A DNA stretch of 39,757 nucleotides from Candidatus Zixiibacteriota bacterium (lineage in GTDB: Bacteria > Zixibacteria > MSB-5A5 > GN15 > JAAZOE01): positions 1 to 39,757 of the forward strand of contig DAOUTW010000043.1 in the NCBI GenBank assembly GCA_030668485.1. Direction: 5' to 3'. Both the position numbers and the translations under genes were made by a program. The notes below the pieces were generated by a model, which had not been told where the DNA came from, did not search any database, and was given only the letters and a program-made list of their open reading frames with translations. Shown in pieces: positions 23,715 through 33,364 of this stretch (its first letter is position 1; each line of letters begins with the position of its first letter).

Positions 23715-25892
23715 TTACAGCAACTGCCGTCTTTTGCGGATGAACCATTCCAACAATAATGTGAAGACAATAACAATTAATAATATCCAATGATCCCAAA
23801 GACGGATGTCATGAGTTTCCTCAATCTCAACCGTTTCCATGTCGAGAGCATTAATCAAGGGCTGGACATTTTTATATGATGCGAACATCCCGCCGGAATT
23901 ACTTGCCGTCTGAGATAGATACGTCCAGTCGACATCGCTGAAGGCGGTCTCGCGGTCGATATCATCGACGGCGAACTCTCCGTCGAAATCACCCAGCTTG
24001 ACCGAATCGGCATAAATTTCGGCATGGTAATCATACTCGCCCGGCGCCAGCTCTCCGACCCCAGCGATATATTTTCCCGCTTTGCCAGTAGCTGGAAGAA
24101 TCTGAGCAACGGTGGTATCGTTTCCGGCAGAGACAATGATCAGATCGCCGCTGCCGCCTTCGATCGGGCGGAATCCCTCATCATGGATCGAACCTTCAAA
24201 GGCCGGCTCTTCCCCGCTCTGGAATACTTCCTTGACCGGTTTGAAACTGATCCGGTCCGACTCATCGCTGATGGTCAACCAACGGATGGTGCTTGAAACA
24301 AACTCCCGGTAAATGGTGGCGTCGCTTCCTACACCGACCGGATAAAAGGCCCAGTGCCATAATGGTGATACCGCAAAAGCGAGTATCTTTCCGCCGCCAT
24401 GACGGCGAAAAGCGATCACCGATTTTCGGGCCTGCCCGGTTTTCGCTTCGATATAACCAAGCGGAACCGCTCCCGACCGTAGGGAATCGACCGATAGATA
24501 TTGCTTGAACGGCGGCTGGTTTTCCCATGCCGAGACTATTTCCTCGCGCGTATCGGCCAGTTTAACCACCGGATGGAACATCATCCGCGCATCGGGACTT
24601 ATTTGAAATTTTCCGTATTGTATCGGTTGCCTCTGAAGCGATCCGATCGCTATCGGAGATATCGATTCCATTCGGGATGTTGCCGACAGCGCATACTGTT
24701 CGCCCATCAGGATCATAATCGCGCCGCCGCGGTCGGTCATATACGAAAGCAGCTTATCATAATGGCTGTTGATCCGGTTAAGATTCGGATCGACCATTAT
24801 CACCAGGTCGAAACTGTTTAACTTTTCTTGAGTGCTCGGAAAGCGTTCGCCGATCCGGTTGCCACCCGGCGCATCGACGACGCGGGTTATATCATAATCA
24901 TCACGGCTTATCAGGTAGCGATTGAGAAATGCATATTCCTGGTTCAGAGATGAGCTATAGATTAAAATATTGAGTTTGCTCTTCAGGACCCGGACGGCAA
25001 AAGTGCGGCGGTTATTGAGGTCATTGGTTTCGTCGCCGGCCGCAACATCGATATTTAGAAATATCCGTCCCGGCCTGTTCGGAGTGAAGGTCAATTCCTG
25101 TTCGCTGGTTTTGCCATCCCCCGGTGATTCATCACTTTTTTGCGTCAATACCCGGTCGCCTTCCGACAGAGTAATCTGCATCCGGCTTTCGATCTCTCCC
25201 TGTTGAGAAATAATCGCCTTGATCTCGGTTTTCCGCCCGGCGTACACCACCTCGTTGAATTCGATGTCATCCAATGAAATGTCGTTATTGCGACTGGAGT
25301 CGCCGACAGCGATAGTATGGATCGGCAATCTGAGTGAGGCCGCCATATCGGGCAGGTTTTCTCCCTCAGTGGCTCGACCGTCGGAAAGAAGCAGAATATA
25401 ATCCGGGGGATTGATGGCGGCGAGTTGCCGCACCTGAGCCACCGCGCGGCCCGGATCGGTTTTATTGCCGGATAGATTCAGCCCTCGGTCGGAGACATCG
25501 AGCGATTCGGCGAAGGCATAAATTGTAAGATCGAGATTTTCGTGAAGCGGCGCCAGCGATGGGCCGTCGAGCAGATTGAGCGCCTGTTCCAGTCGTGTCG
25601 TTCCCGATTCCGATCCCAGCGGCAGGTCCATCGATGATGAACGATCGATCAGGATCGTCATTTCTTTTTTATTCTGCTTGATTTTGGTGTATGACAGGAT
25701 CGGCTGAGCCAGCGCCAGAAACAATCCGGCAAAAGCGACTCCCCGCAACACCATCAAAAACCAGCGCAATCCTCTCGGCAAAGGCGGCGTGGTCCGACGG
25801 TAATAGAGAATCGAAATCCCCAGGAGGATCAGGCACAACAGGATGGTCAGCCACAGATGACTGCCCAAAAATTCAATGTCAAAACGGTTCAT
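23715..25892 (-). CDS. Membrane-anchored von Willebrand factor A domain protein
   Basis: 725 aa. Two N-terminal membrane helices (about 13-31 and 43-62) precede a VWA domain whose MIDAS motif is intact (D83-x-S85-x-S87 in LIDRSSSMD), with ILLLSDGRATEG further on. A long periplasmic part follows, including a DUF4159/glutamine amidotransferase-like segment (FDLVIMVDPN, GGAIMILMGE), and a final membrane helix (HWILLIVIVFTLLLEWF) with a basic end. This layout matches BatA-like VWA proteins of the Bacteroidetes/Planctomycetes type, function unknown. A partial paralogue of its 3' end lies at 18615-18853. It lies 89 bp downstream of the polyprenyl synthase on the same strand. Confidence 0.85.
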   Translation of the reverse strand: MNRFDIEFLGSHLWLTILLCLILLGISILYYRRTTPPLPRGLRWFLMVLRGVAFAGLFLALAQPILSYTKIKQNKKEMTILIDRSSSMDLPLGSESGTTRLEQALNLLDGPSLAPLHENLDLTIYAFAESLDVSDRGLNLSGNKTDPGRAVAQVRQLAAINPPDYILLLSDGRATEGENLPDMAASLRLPIHTIAVGDSSRNNDISLDDIEFNEVVYAGRKTEIKAIISQQGEIESRMQITLSEGDRVLTQKSDESPGDGKTSEQELTFTPNRPGRIFLNIDVAAGDETNDLNNRRTFAVRVLKSKLNILIYSSSLNQEYAFLNRYLISRDDYDITRVVDAPGGNRIGERFPSTQEKLNSFDLVIMVDPNLNRINSHYDKLLSYMTDRGGAIMILMGEQYALSATSRMESISPIAIGSLQRQPIQYGKFQISPDARMMFHPVVKLADTREEIVSAWENQPPFKQYLSVDSLRSGAVPLGYIEAKTGQARKSVIAFRRHGGGKILAFAVSPLWHWAFYPVGVGSDATIYREFVSSTIRWLTISDESDRISFKPVKEVFQSGEEPAFEGSIHDEGFRPIEGGSGDLIIVSAGNDTTVAQILPATGKAGKYIAGVGELAPGEYDYHAEIYADSVKLGDFDGEFAVDDIDRETAFSDVDWTYLSQTASNSGGMFASYKNVQPLINALDMETVEIEETHDIRLWDHWILLIVIVFTLLLEWFIRKRRQLL

Positions 25893-25981
25893 AATATATA
25901 CATCGTTATACTATACGATATTGAGGAAGGTCTAATTTTATCTGGCAGGGAAACCGTATGACATGAATTGTCAGCCGGCAT

Positions 25982-26962
25982 TTAATTGTCCCGGGAAACG
26001 GTGAATTCCAGAATATCCTTGAGCGTGCGCAGATAAACGCTGTTTTTCATGGTATCCAACACCGATCCGGCTCGATCCGAATAATTGTGCGCGATATCAT
26101 AGGCGTAATCGATACCGCCCTGTTCGGTAACAAATTTCACCACTCGCTTGACGCCGGTCTTATTGATACCGTTATCAAGGATACCGGCGATTTCCGCCCG
26201 GACTTTTTTCGATGACTTCGACAACGAATATATCAACGGCAGAGTAACCTTGCCCTGAAGCAGGTCGCTGCCGGGCTGCTTTCCGGTTTTCCGGCTGACG
26301 CCTACAAAATCGAGCAGATCATCGGCGATCTGAAAGGCGATACCGACATTTTCGCCGAATTCGCGGTACTTTTTCCGTTGAGCCGCCGGGGCTTTTTTTA
26401 TAATCGGGCCGACCTCGCAGGCAGTCGCAAACAAAGCCGCGGTTTTATCGGAAATGATTTTGATATAATCGCTCTCCGGCAAATCGTAATTGGCACACTC
26501 CTCGATCTGGCGCAGTTCTCCGAAACTGACCCTGGCCGTGGCGCGGCTGATCGAATCGATTACCTCGGAGGAACCGGTTTTGACCATGATAACGAATGCT
26601 CGCGAAAACAGAAAATCACCCATCAAAACCGACACGAGATTATTCCAGCGATGATTGATTGTCTCCTGCCCGCGACGGATGTCCGATTCATCGACAACGT
26701 CGTCGTGCAACAAAGTGGCGGTATGGATCAATTCTATTGCTAATGCCGCCTCGACCAGCTTGGGTGAATAGTAGCCACCGCCCCGGGAAGAGAGAAACAG
26801 TATCGCCGGCCGAAGACGTTTTCCCCGCGAAGCCATGATATGTTTTATCACCGAGTTGATCAGGTCCGATTCGGCCGAAAGATATTTATCCAGCTTGGAA
26901 TTAAAAGCCTGAAGGTCCTTGGCTACCGGCCGGGTCATTTCTTTTAAGTCAAGTTTCGTCAT
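25982..26962 (-). CDS. Trans-polyprenyl diphosphate synthase
   Basis: 326 aa. Both Asp-rich motifs are present: LLHDDVVDESDIRRG (DDVVD 87-91) and QIADDLLDFVG (DDLLD 214-218), with GKRLRPAILFL and KTAALFATACEVG. The enzyme condenses IPP onto an allylic diphosphate. A small Ala at the fifth position before the first motif (ATLLHDD) suggests a long product such as the octaprenyl or heptaprenyl quinone side chain rather than farnesyl. Substrate supply would come from the IspH pathway. It lies between mazG (99-bp gap) and the VWA gene on the same strand. Confidence 0.93.
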   Translation of the reverse strand: MTKLDLKEMTRPVAKDLQAFNSKLDKYLSAESDLINSVIKHIMASRGKRLRPAILFLSSRGGGYYSPKLVEAALAIELIHTATLLHDDVVDESDIRRGQETINHRWNNLVSVLMGDFLFSRAFVIMVKTGSSEVIDSISRATARVSFGELRQIEECANYDLPESDYIKIISDKTAALFATACEVGPIIKKAPAAQRKKYREFGENVGIAFQIADDLLDFVGVSRKTGKQPGSDLLQGKVTLPLIYSLSKSSKKVRAEIAGILDNGINKTGVKRVVKFVTEQGGIDYAYDIAHNYSDRAGSVLDTMKNSVYLRTLKDILEFTVSRDN

Positions 26963-27061
26963 TCTGATTTCCTGGGCGTCAAAATAATACGCGCGCTATC
27001 CAATGTCAAACCCTTTAAGGAGATGCAAGTGACCGGGAAACTAAAATTCCGGTAAAAGATA

Positions 27062-27841
27062 TTATCCCTTGGCCTCCTGCCAGAGTGCCTCCATCTCTTC
27101 CAGAGATGTCTCAGAAAAGGACTTACCCTGCTTTTTCAGGCTCTTTTCGATATATCCGAAACGGTCGATGAACCGCTGGGAGGTCCGCTTGAGGGCATTT
27201 TCCGGATCGATACTCAGTTTTCGGGCCAGGTTGACCATAACGAAAATCAAATCACCCATTTCATCGATCATGCCGTCGGAGTTGCCGTCGTCGAATTCTA
27301 CTTCGAATTCGGCCAGTTCTTCCTTTAATTTGTCGAAAATATCCCGGGGATTTTCCCAGTCGAATCCGACTCCGGCCGCCTTCTCTCCCACTCTATACGC
27401 CAGGAGCAGGGCCGGCATTGTCTTCGGAACTCCGGCCAAAACCGAATCTTTTTCCTTCGACTCGACTTTAATCCGTTCCCACTGGTCTCGAACCTGTTGC
27501 GGTTTAAGGTCTTTCTTCTCGCCGAAAATATGGGGATGACGGCGGATCAGCTTATCGCAAATATCGGAGGCGACATCATTGATATCGAAATGGCCGGCCT
27601 CGTCGGCGATCTGGGAATGAAAATAAACCTGCAAAAACAGGTCGCCCAGTTCCTCCTTCAGTTTATCCCTCTGGTCCGATTCGATAGCCTCGACCACTTC
27701 GTAAGTCTCTTCGATCAAATAAGGCAACAGACTTTTATGAGTCTGGCTCAAATCCCACTGGCAACCATCTTTAGCTCTAAGACGGGCCATAATAGCCCGA
27801 AGTCGTTCCAGCGGGGGTAGTTTAGCAAGTTGTGTTTCCAC
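27062..27841 (-). CDS. mazG: Nucleoside triphosphate pyrophosphohydrolase MazG
   Basis: 259 aa, two MazG domains as in E. coli MazG. The start is GTG at 27841, with AGGAGA about 10 bp upstream. The first domain has GCQWDLSQTHKSLLPYLIEETYEVVEAI and KEELGDLFLQVYFHSQIA (ExxE...ExxD metal site). The second has LKEELAEFEVEFD and IDEMGDLIFVMVNLARKL. It hydrolyses NTPs to NMPs, including unusual or damaged ones. It is divergent from valS. Confidence 0.95.
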   Translation of the reverse strand: METQLAKLPPLERLRAIMARLRAKDGCQWDLSQTHKSLLPYLIEETYEVVEAIESDQRDKLKEELGDLFLQVYFHSQIADEAGHFDINDVASDICDKLIRRHPHIFGEKKDLKPQQVRDQWERIKVESKEKDSVLAGVPKTMPALLLAYRVGEKAAGVGFDWENPRDIFDKLKEELAEFEVEFDDGNSDGMIDEMGDLIFVMVNLARKLSIDPENALKRTSQRFIDRFGYIEKSLKKQGKSFSETSLEEMEALWQEAKG

Positions 27842-27931
27842 CTAAGCATATCTCCTATAAGTGCCGATAACATGATACGATATAAATCCCCTTGCCAAAA
27901 GTCAAATTTATCCCCTATTTTAGGCGTAATA

Positions 27932-27960
27932 TTGACTTTTTTAGATAAGAAGAGTATGTT
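27932..27960 (+). promoter_or_regulatory. Promoter of valS
   Basis: TTGACT at 27932-27937, 17 bp, TATGTT at 27955-27960. The start codon is 27 bp further on, with GAGGAG between. Confidence 0.6.
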
Positions 27961-27986
27961 TATGGCTTTTGAGGAGTCGAATTTAA

Positions 27987-30638
27987 ATGGATGAAAAGCG
28001 GAAAAAGGGAAAACCATACAACCCCGGTGAAAACGAAGACCGATGGTATAAGACCTGGACCGAGTCGGGGTATTTCAAAGGGAATCCGGATTCGGATAAA
28101 GACCCCTTTACCATCGTTATCCCGCCGCCCAATGTAACCGATGTCCTGCACCTAGGACACGCCCTTAATAATACTATTCAGGATATTCTAATCCGCCGCA
28201 AACGGATGTTCGGATATGAAGCCGAATGGCTGCCGGGATCGGATCATGCCGGGATCGCCACTCAGGTAATAGTTCAAAAACAGCTTTCGAAAGAAGGTAT
28301 AACCCGCCGTGAAATGGGCCGGGATAAATTCGTGGAACGGGTCTGGACCTGGGCCAATCGGAACAAAGACCTGATTTTAAACCAATTGCAGAAAATAGGA
28401 AGCTCCTGCGACTGGGACCGTACCCGCTTTACTCTCGACGAATCGCTTTCAGGGGCGGTTACCGAAGTTTTCCTCCGCCTCTATGAGAAGGGGCTGATCT
28501 ACAAAGGTCATCGAATTGTCAACTGGTGCCCGACCGACCAGACCTCGATCTCCGACGACGAGGTCGAACACAAGGAGGTCGACAGCCATCTCTGGTATAT
28601 CAGGTACAAGCTCAAAGGGAGCGACGACTATCTGACAGTTGCCACCACTCGCCCGGAAACGATGCTGGGCGATACCGCGCTGGCGGTCAACCCGACCGAT
28701 ACCCGGTTCAAAAAATATGTCGGCAAAACCGTCATCCTGCCGATTCTTGAGCGTGAAATTCCGATCGTAGCCGACAGCTTCGTCGATATCGAATTCGGAA
28801 CCGGGGTCGTCAAGGTCACACCGGCACACGATCCCAATGACTTCGATATCGGCCGCCGCCATGATCTGGAGCAGATCAATATCATGAACCTCGACGGCAC
28901 GCTCAATGAGAATGCCGGTAAATATAAAGGTCTTGATCGTTTCGAGGGACGCAAACAATTGGTCAGGGACCTCGAGGCCAAAAAGTATCTGGTTAAAACC
29001 GAAAAATACAAACTTTCAGTCGGTACTCATGACCGCTGCCATACCATTGTGGAACCGATGCTCTCCGAGCAATGGTTTGTCAAAATGGAAACGCTGGCCA
29101 AGCCGGCGATCGAGGCGGTCAAATCGGGCAAGCTTCGCTTCCACCCCGAACACTGGTCAAAAACCTACCTGCACTGGATGGAAAATATTCGGGACTGGTG
29201 CATATCCCGCCAGTTGTGGTGGGGTCACCGAATTCCGATCTACTATTGCCAGGAATGCAGCGAGGTGATCGCCTCGGCTGAAAAACCGGAGAAATGCCCC
29301 AAGTGCTCATCGACCGATATTCTGCAGGATGAAGATGTTCTCGATACCTGGTTCTCGTCATGGCTGTGGCCATTCTCGGTTTTCGGCTGGCCGGAACAAA
29401 CCGACATGCTCAAAAAATTCTATCCCACCGATGTTCTCGTGACCGCCTCCGACATTATTTTCTTATGGGTGGCGCGGATGGTCATGGCCGGATACGAATT
29501 CATGGGCGACCTGCCGTTTGCCGATGTTTACATTCACGGCACCGTCCGCGATGCCGAGGGAATCAAAATGTCCAAATCGCTGGGCAATGGGATCAATCCT
29601 CTGTTGATCGTCGATCAATTCGGCGCCGACGCTCTCCGGATATCGCTGATCCTGGCGACTCCGGACGGCCAGGACCCGTGGATCGGACAGAACAGCTTCG
29701 AACTGGGTCGCAATTTCAACAATAAAATCTGGAACGCCTCCCGGTTTGTCATGATGAATCTCGGCGACGACCAGCTTGATCTTGACACGGTGCCGAAAGA
29801 TAAATTGATCCTGATCGATCACTGGATTCTGTCGCGGCTGGGCAAAACGATCAATGCCGTCAACCGCAATTTCGATGATTTCAAACTGAACAACGCCGCC
29901 AAGGACCTTTACGATTTCGTCTGGAAAGATTTCTGCGACTGGTATATCGAACTGATCAAGCCGCGCCTGTACGACGGCACCGACGAGGAAAAACAAACCG
30001 CTCGCCAGGTCGCGGGATATGTCTTGAAACGGATTATGCTCCTCATGCATCCCTTCGTGCCGTTTATCACCGAGGAAATTTACAATCAACTGACGCACAA
30101 CGAGACGATCACGAAAGGCCCCTGGCCGGAATCCGATGACAGTTTCGAAAACGACGAGTTGGAAGACCGCCTCGCCCGCATCCAACTGGTGGTCACAACT
30201 ATCCGCAATATCCGGGCCGAGATGAATGTTCCTCCGGGCAAGCGGGCCGATGTGCTCATCAAGGTCGAGGATGAAGAACTGGGCAAAATCCTGACCGACT
30301 ATTTCGATTATTACAAAGGCCTGGCCAAAATCGAGAATATTACTATCGCCGCCGAAGTCAAAAAGCCGCCCATGTCGGCCTCAGGCGTTATCCCCGGCGC
30401 CGAGATATTCATCCCGCTCGAAGGCCTGATCAATGTTGATGGAGAACGTCAGCGACTGAGCAAGGAACTGGGCAATTTAAAAAACCAGCTTGAAAAACTA
30501 TCGCGCAAGCTGGCCAATGCCGATTATCTGGCCAATGCTCCGAAAGATGTTATCGAACGCGACCGCAATAAAAAAGCCGATTTCGAAAACCGGGTGGAGA
30601 AACTGAATCAAAACCTGGAGCAGTTGATGAACTGGTAA
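27987..30638 (+). CDS. valS: Valine--tRNA ligase
   Basis: 883 aa, normal length. Class I signatures: HLGH (55-58) after PPPNVTDVL, and KMSKS at 527-531. The editing-domain segment TVATTRPETMLGDTALAVNP is typical. The anticodon-binding region and a C-terminal coiled-coil arm (about 810-883, Lys/Leu/Glu heptads) complete the protein. The first proline-rich motif reads PPPNVTDVLHLGHAL where the family more often has PPPNVTGxLHMGHAL. GAGGAG precedes the ATG. A terminator follows 24 bp after the stop. Confidence 0.97.
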   Translation: MDEKRKKGKPYNPGENEDRWYKTWTESGYFKGNPDSDKDPFTIVIPPPNVTDVLHLGHALNNTIQDILIRRKRMFGYEAEWLPGSDHAGIATQVIVQKQLSKEGITRREMGRDKFVERVWTWANRNKDLILNQLQKIGSSCDWDRTRFTLDESLSGAVTEVFLRLYEKGLIYKGHRIVNWCPTDQTSISDDEVEHKEVDSHLWYIRYKLKGSDDYLTVATTRPETMLGDTALAVNPTDTRFKKYVGKTVILPILEREIPIVADSFVDIEFGTGVVKVTPAHDPNDFDIGRRHDLEQINIMNLDGTLNENAGKYKGLDRFEGRKQLVRDLEAKKYLVKTEKYKLSVGTHDRCHTIVEPMLSEQWFVKMETLAKPAIEAVKSGKLRFHPEHWSKTYLHWMENIRDWCISRQLWWGHRIPIYYCQECSEVIASAEKPEKCPKCSSTDILQDEDVLDTWFSSWLWPFSVFGWPEQTDMLKKFYPTDVLVTASDIIFLWVARMVMAGYEFMGDLPFADVYIHGTVRDAEGIKMSKSLGNGINPLLIVDQFGADALRISLILATPDGQDPWIGQNSFELGRNFNNKIWNASRFVMMNLGDDQLDLDTVPKDKLILIDHWILSRLGKTINAVNRNFDDFKLNNAAKDLYDFVWKDFCDWYIELIKPRLYDGTDEEKQTARQVAGYVLKRIMLLMHPFVPFITEEIYNQLTHNETITKGPWPESDDSFENDELEDRLARIQLVVTTIRNIRAEMNVPPGKRADVLIKVEDEELGKILTDYFDYYKGLAKIENITIAAEVKKPPMSASGVIPGAEIFIPLEGLINVDGERQRLSKELGNLKNQLEKLSRKLANADYLANAPKDVIERDRNKKADFENRVEKLNQNLEQLMNW

Positions 30639-30661
30639 ATTAAATCTTGAGCCTATATAAG

Positions 30662-30695
30662 ACCCGGACAGCAACAAGTCGTCCGGGTTTTTTTA
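30662..30695 (+). terminator. Rho-independent terminator of valS
   Basis: ACCCGGAC at 30662-30669 pairs with GTCCGGGT at 30681-30688 across an 11-nt loop, followed by a run of T. Confidence 0.85.
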
Positions 30696-30713
30696 TCTAT
30701 CTCATTATGCCAG

Positions 30714-33110
30714 TCATTTGCGGCGTTTGCGCCGGTAGATTCCATAACCAACCAAAGCAATAAACAAATACGCCATTGTCGCCAAGCTAACGGTCTTGCC
30801 GGTATTATATGATGAGGGAATATATTTCCAGACAACGGTATGCTTTCCGGGCGCAAGAGCAACTCCCCGAAAAGTTGAATAAGTTATCAGGGGGGGTTGC
30901 TCTTTGCCGTCGACAAAAACATGCCAGTCCTTATAATAGTTGTCATTGAGCGTCAGGATTTTTCCGGTCGTACATTCTGTCCCGATCACTACCGAATCAA
31001 TACCATAGTATACAATCTCGGCCGTATCCAGTGGGCTGATAATACTATCGATATCAATACCGGGATCGTCCATAAAATAAATCGTCCGTCGCAGGTCGTC
31101 ATCACCGGAATAGATCGATTGATACAGGGAATCATTATCGGCAAAGACCTTGTATTTTCCTGCCAGATAGGCGCGAGGAAAACAGGCTTTATTTTCCACC
31201 ACTTTAATATTATCGAAGACAGCCGCGGTATCGAGTTCGCCCTCCCGGTATCCCAGGTCGGCGAGTTCGGTGCCATCCGGTACGATGATGTACTTGACCC
31301 CAACCAAGGCTGCGAAACGGGGATTGACTCGATTCCGATTCCAGTTCCAATGATGATACAGCAGGCGATTATACCTCATAAGCTGATTTCCATGATTTCC
31401 GATCGGACTCATTATTCCGTGATAATAGTAGTGATTGCTTACTTCATCGATGCCGAAGGTGGCCGTCCGATATAGACCGGCATTATTTCTGACATATTCA
31501 ATCTCCGGCGTAATGCCGAATGCAGTCTCACCATCATAGGTCGAAATAAACTGCTGGCTAAATCTGATTCCGTCGGTCATTATAATCAGCGGCAAAATCC
31601 AGAGAATAACCATGCCGAGGCGAAGTTTCCTTCTTAACAGAACTATCGCCGCCGTTATGAGCGACATGGCAAAAGCTATTTGAAAACCGGTTTTTATAGC
31701 CGGATAATTCAGGCGGCCATACGCCAACTTATTTTCATCACCGAGAATTTCAGATCCTGCCAGCTTCAAATACAATTGATGAGTCTCGGCCGGAGCAAAA
31801 GTGTAAAGCAGGGCGCCGAACAGGAAAATGGCGGGCAGAATGAATAACACGCTTTTCGCCAGGCGTCTTCTCAGGTTACCGATCTCCGTTCCGGTTTGCA
31901 GGTATTGCACCCCGACGGCGGCCAGTATCGACACGGCAAAACTGAACAAAAACATTATCATCGATGGCGCCCGGGTCGATTTTACCAGAGGGATCAAATA
32001 ATAACACCATTTGAAGAAAGGCGTATGATCGGCCAGAGCGAATAAAAGAGCGCCGACGGCGAGAATACCAAAATAGTATTTGATCCGCCCCCGCCCGCAT
32101 ATCAAACCTATCATTCCCAGTATCAGGGGAATTAGCCCCGGCGTCTCGGAATTATCCTTAAATGGATTACGCCCCCAATACCTGAGCTTGTTGTTAAACA
32201 GATCATTGGTTCCGCAGAATTCCGGCACCGCCAGCGCAATAGCTTCCTCGGGATGAAGCGACCAGGCCGTGGCATAAGCGTACCGGCTCTCGTTTTCCTT
32301 CCGCATCGAGTCGGTTCTGGTGTATTTATAACCCGGAAACATCTGTATGGCCGACAACAAAACCCCGATCAATACCGCATAAACCGTCAAACATCCCGGA
32401 GTCACAAGAGGTTTGATACTCTTTGAATCCTTGAGTAAAAAAATCAGTTTGAAGATGGTGTATCCGGCCAAAGCCCATAAGGTATAATAAGCCAATTGAA
32501 CATGGGGAGTCAGAATTATCAGACCGATAACGATACCGAGAAGAGTAAAATTCAGGAAACGATTTTTTTCAAAGGCCCGATCCAGAAACAAAATCGTCAA
32601 AGGGAACAGCGCGGTTACAAATATTTTCCCATCATGCCCCGGGGCCATCAGAGAATTCAGCCACCCGGAATACATATAGGCCACTCCCGCAACAGTGGAA
32701 GCCAGCTTGCTCAGCCGGAATTGGCGAGCCGCCCCATAGGCGGCGATCCCGGCAATCATTATGTGCATGATCATAGTGAAATCGATCATCCGTTTGGTAT
32801 CGCCAAAATATTTGAGAAACGACAACGGGTAGAAAATATCACCGTGGAAGGCATCGACAAATGGAAGGCCGCAGAAGATACGAGGATTCCATAGAGGAAT
32901 GGAACCGAATTCTTTGACATGCTCCACCAGGAAGGTGCGAAAATAGATCCCGGCATTATGCATATCATAGCCATAAATAATCTGATCGGAAAATATAAAA
33001 TCGCGATAAAGATAAGTCAGGCCGGCTGCGATAAAGAGACAGTAATATAGAAAATATCGTCGCGGCGGCTCTGGCGTATGTCTTTGAAACCACGGCTCGT
33101 ATATATTCAT
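30714..33110 (-). CDS. YfhO-family polytopic membrane protein
   Basis: 798 aa from the ATG at 33110; a TTG one codon earlier is possible. The protein has about a dozen membrane helices with the GT-C-like first loop YGYDMHNAGIYFRTFLVEHV and IPLWNPRIFCGLPFVDAFHG, which is typical of YfhO proteins. The long C-terminal part contains LTLNDNYYKDWHVFVDG and the VALAPGKHTVVWKYIPSS signature of the family, then a last helix and a basic tail. YfhO proteins are involved in glycosylation of cell-wall polymers such as lipoteichoic acid in Firmicutes; the target in this lineage is unknown. It is divergent from a GT39-like gene, which supports an envelope-glycan role. Confidence 0.85.
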   Translation of the reverse strand: MNIYEPWFQRHTPEPPRRYFLYYCLFIAAGLTYLYRDFIFSDQIIYGYDMHNAGIYFRTFLVEHVKEFGSIPLWNPRIFCGLPFVDAFHGDIFYPLSFLKYFGDTKRMIDFTMIMHIMIAGIAAYGAARQFRLSKLASTVAGVAYMYSGWLNSLMAPGHDGKIFVTALFPLTILFLDRAFEKNRFLNFTLLGIVIGLIILTPHVQLAYYTLWALAGYTIFKLIFLLKDSKSIKPLVTPGCLTVYAVLIGVLLSAIQMFPGYKYTRTDSMRKENESRYAYATAWSLHPEEAIALAVPEFCGTNDLFNNKLRYWGRNPFKDNSETPGLIPLILGMIGLICGRGRIKYYFGILAVGALLFALADHTPFFKWCYYLIPLVKSTRAPSMIMFLFSFAVSILAAVGVQYLQTGTEIGNLRRRLAKSVLFILPAIFLFGALLYTFAPAETHQLYLKLAGSEILGDENKLAYGRLNYPAIKTGFQIAFAMSLITAAIVLLRRKLRLGMVILWILPLIIMTDGIRFSQQFISTYDGETAFGITPEIEYVRNNAGLYRTATFGIDEVSNHYYYHGIMSPIGNHGNQLMRYNRLLYHHWNWNRNRVNPRFAALVGVKYIIVPDGTELADLGYREGELDTAAVFDNIKVVENKACFPRAYLAGKYKVFADNDSLYQSIYSGDDDLRRTIYFMDDPGIDIDSIISPLDTAEIVYYGIDSVVIGTECTTGKILTLNDNYYKDWHVFVDGKEQPPLITYSTFRGVALAPGKHTVVWKYIPSSYNTGKTVSLATMAYLFIALVGYGIYRRKRRK

Positions 33111-33277
33111 CAAGGCATCCGAAAGCGCTATGCTTTCCTGCTTATTATTGCTTCGTTGTTAATCAGACGGAGGAATATAGCATGACTGCCATTTGGCTGC
33201 AAGTCTTAACATCGGGCGCTCATCCGACTATTTTTCCCTCCTTGTTCCGGCATTTTTAAATCCAGAGGCATTATTCC

Positions 33278-33306
33278 TTGACCGAAATTATTTATATCGC
33301 TATAAT
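33278..33306 (+). promoter_or_regulatory. Strong promoter for the GT39-like gene
   Basis: TTGACC at 33278-33283, 17 bp, TATAAT at 33301-33306, the best -10 match in the window. Start codon 59 bp downstream. The 33111-33277 part of the gap shows nothing recognisable. Confidence 0.7.
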
Positions 33307-33364
33307 TGCCTTAACCGAGGCCTGGGATTTTAATTGATACAATCGGGCGTCATTCACCACGGAG

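Noticed and set aside
28449-28958. Long open frames opposite valS, ETF-QO, iscS and other genes
   Set aside because: They are antisense shadows caused by codon bias of well-identified genes.
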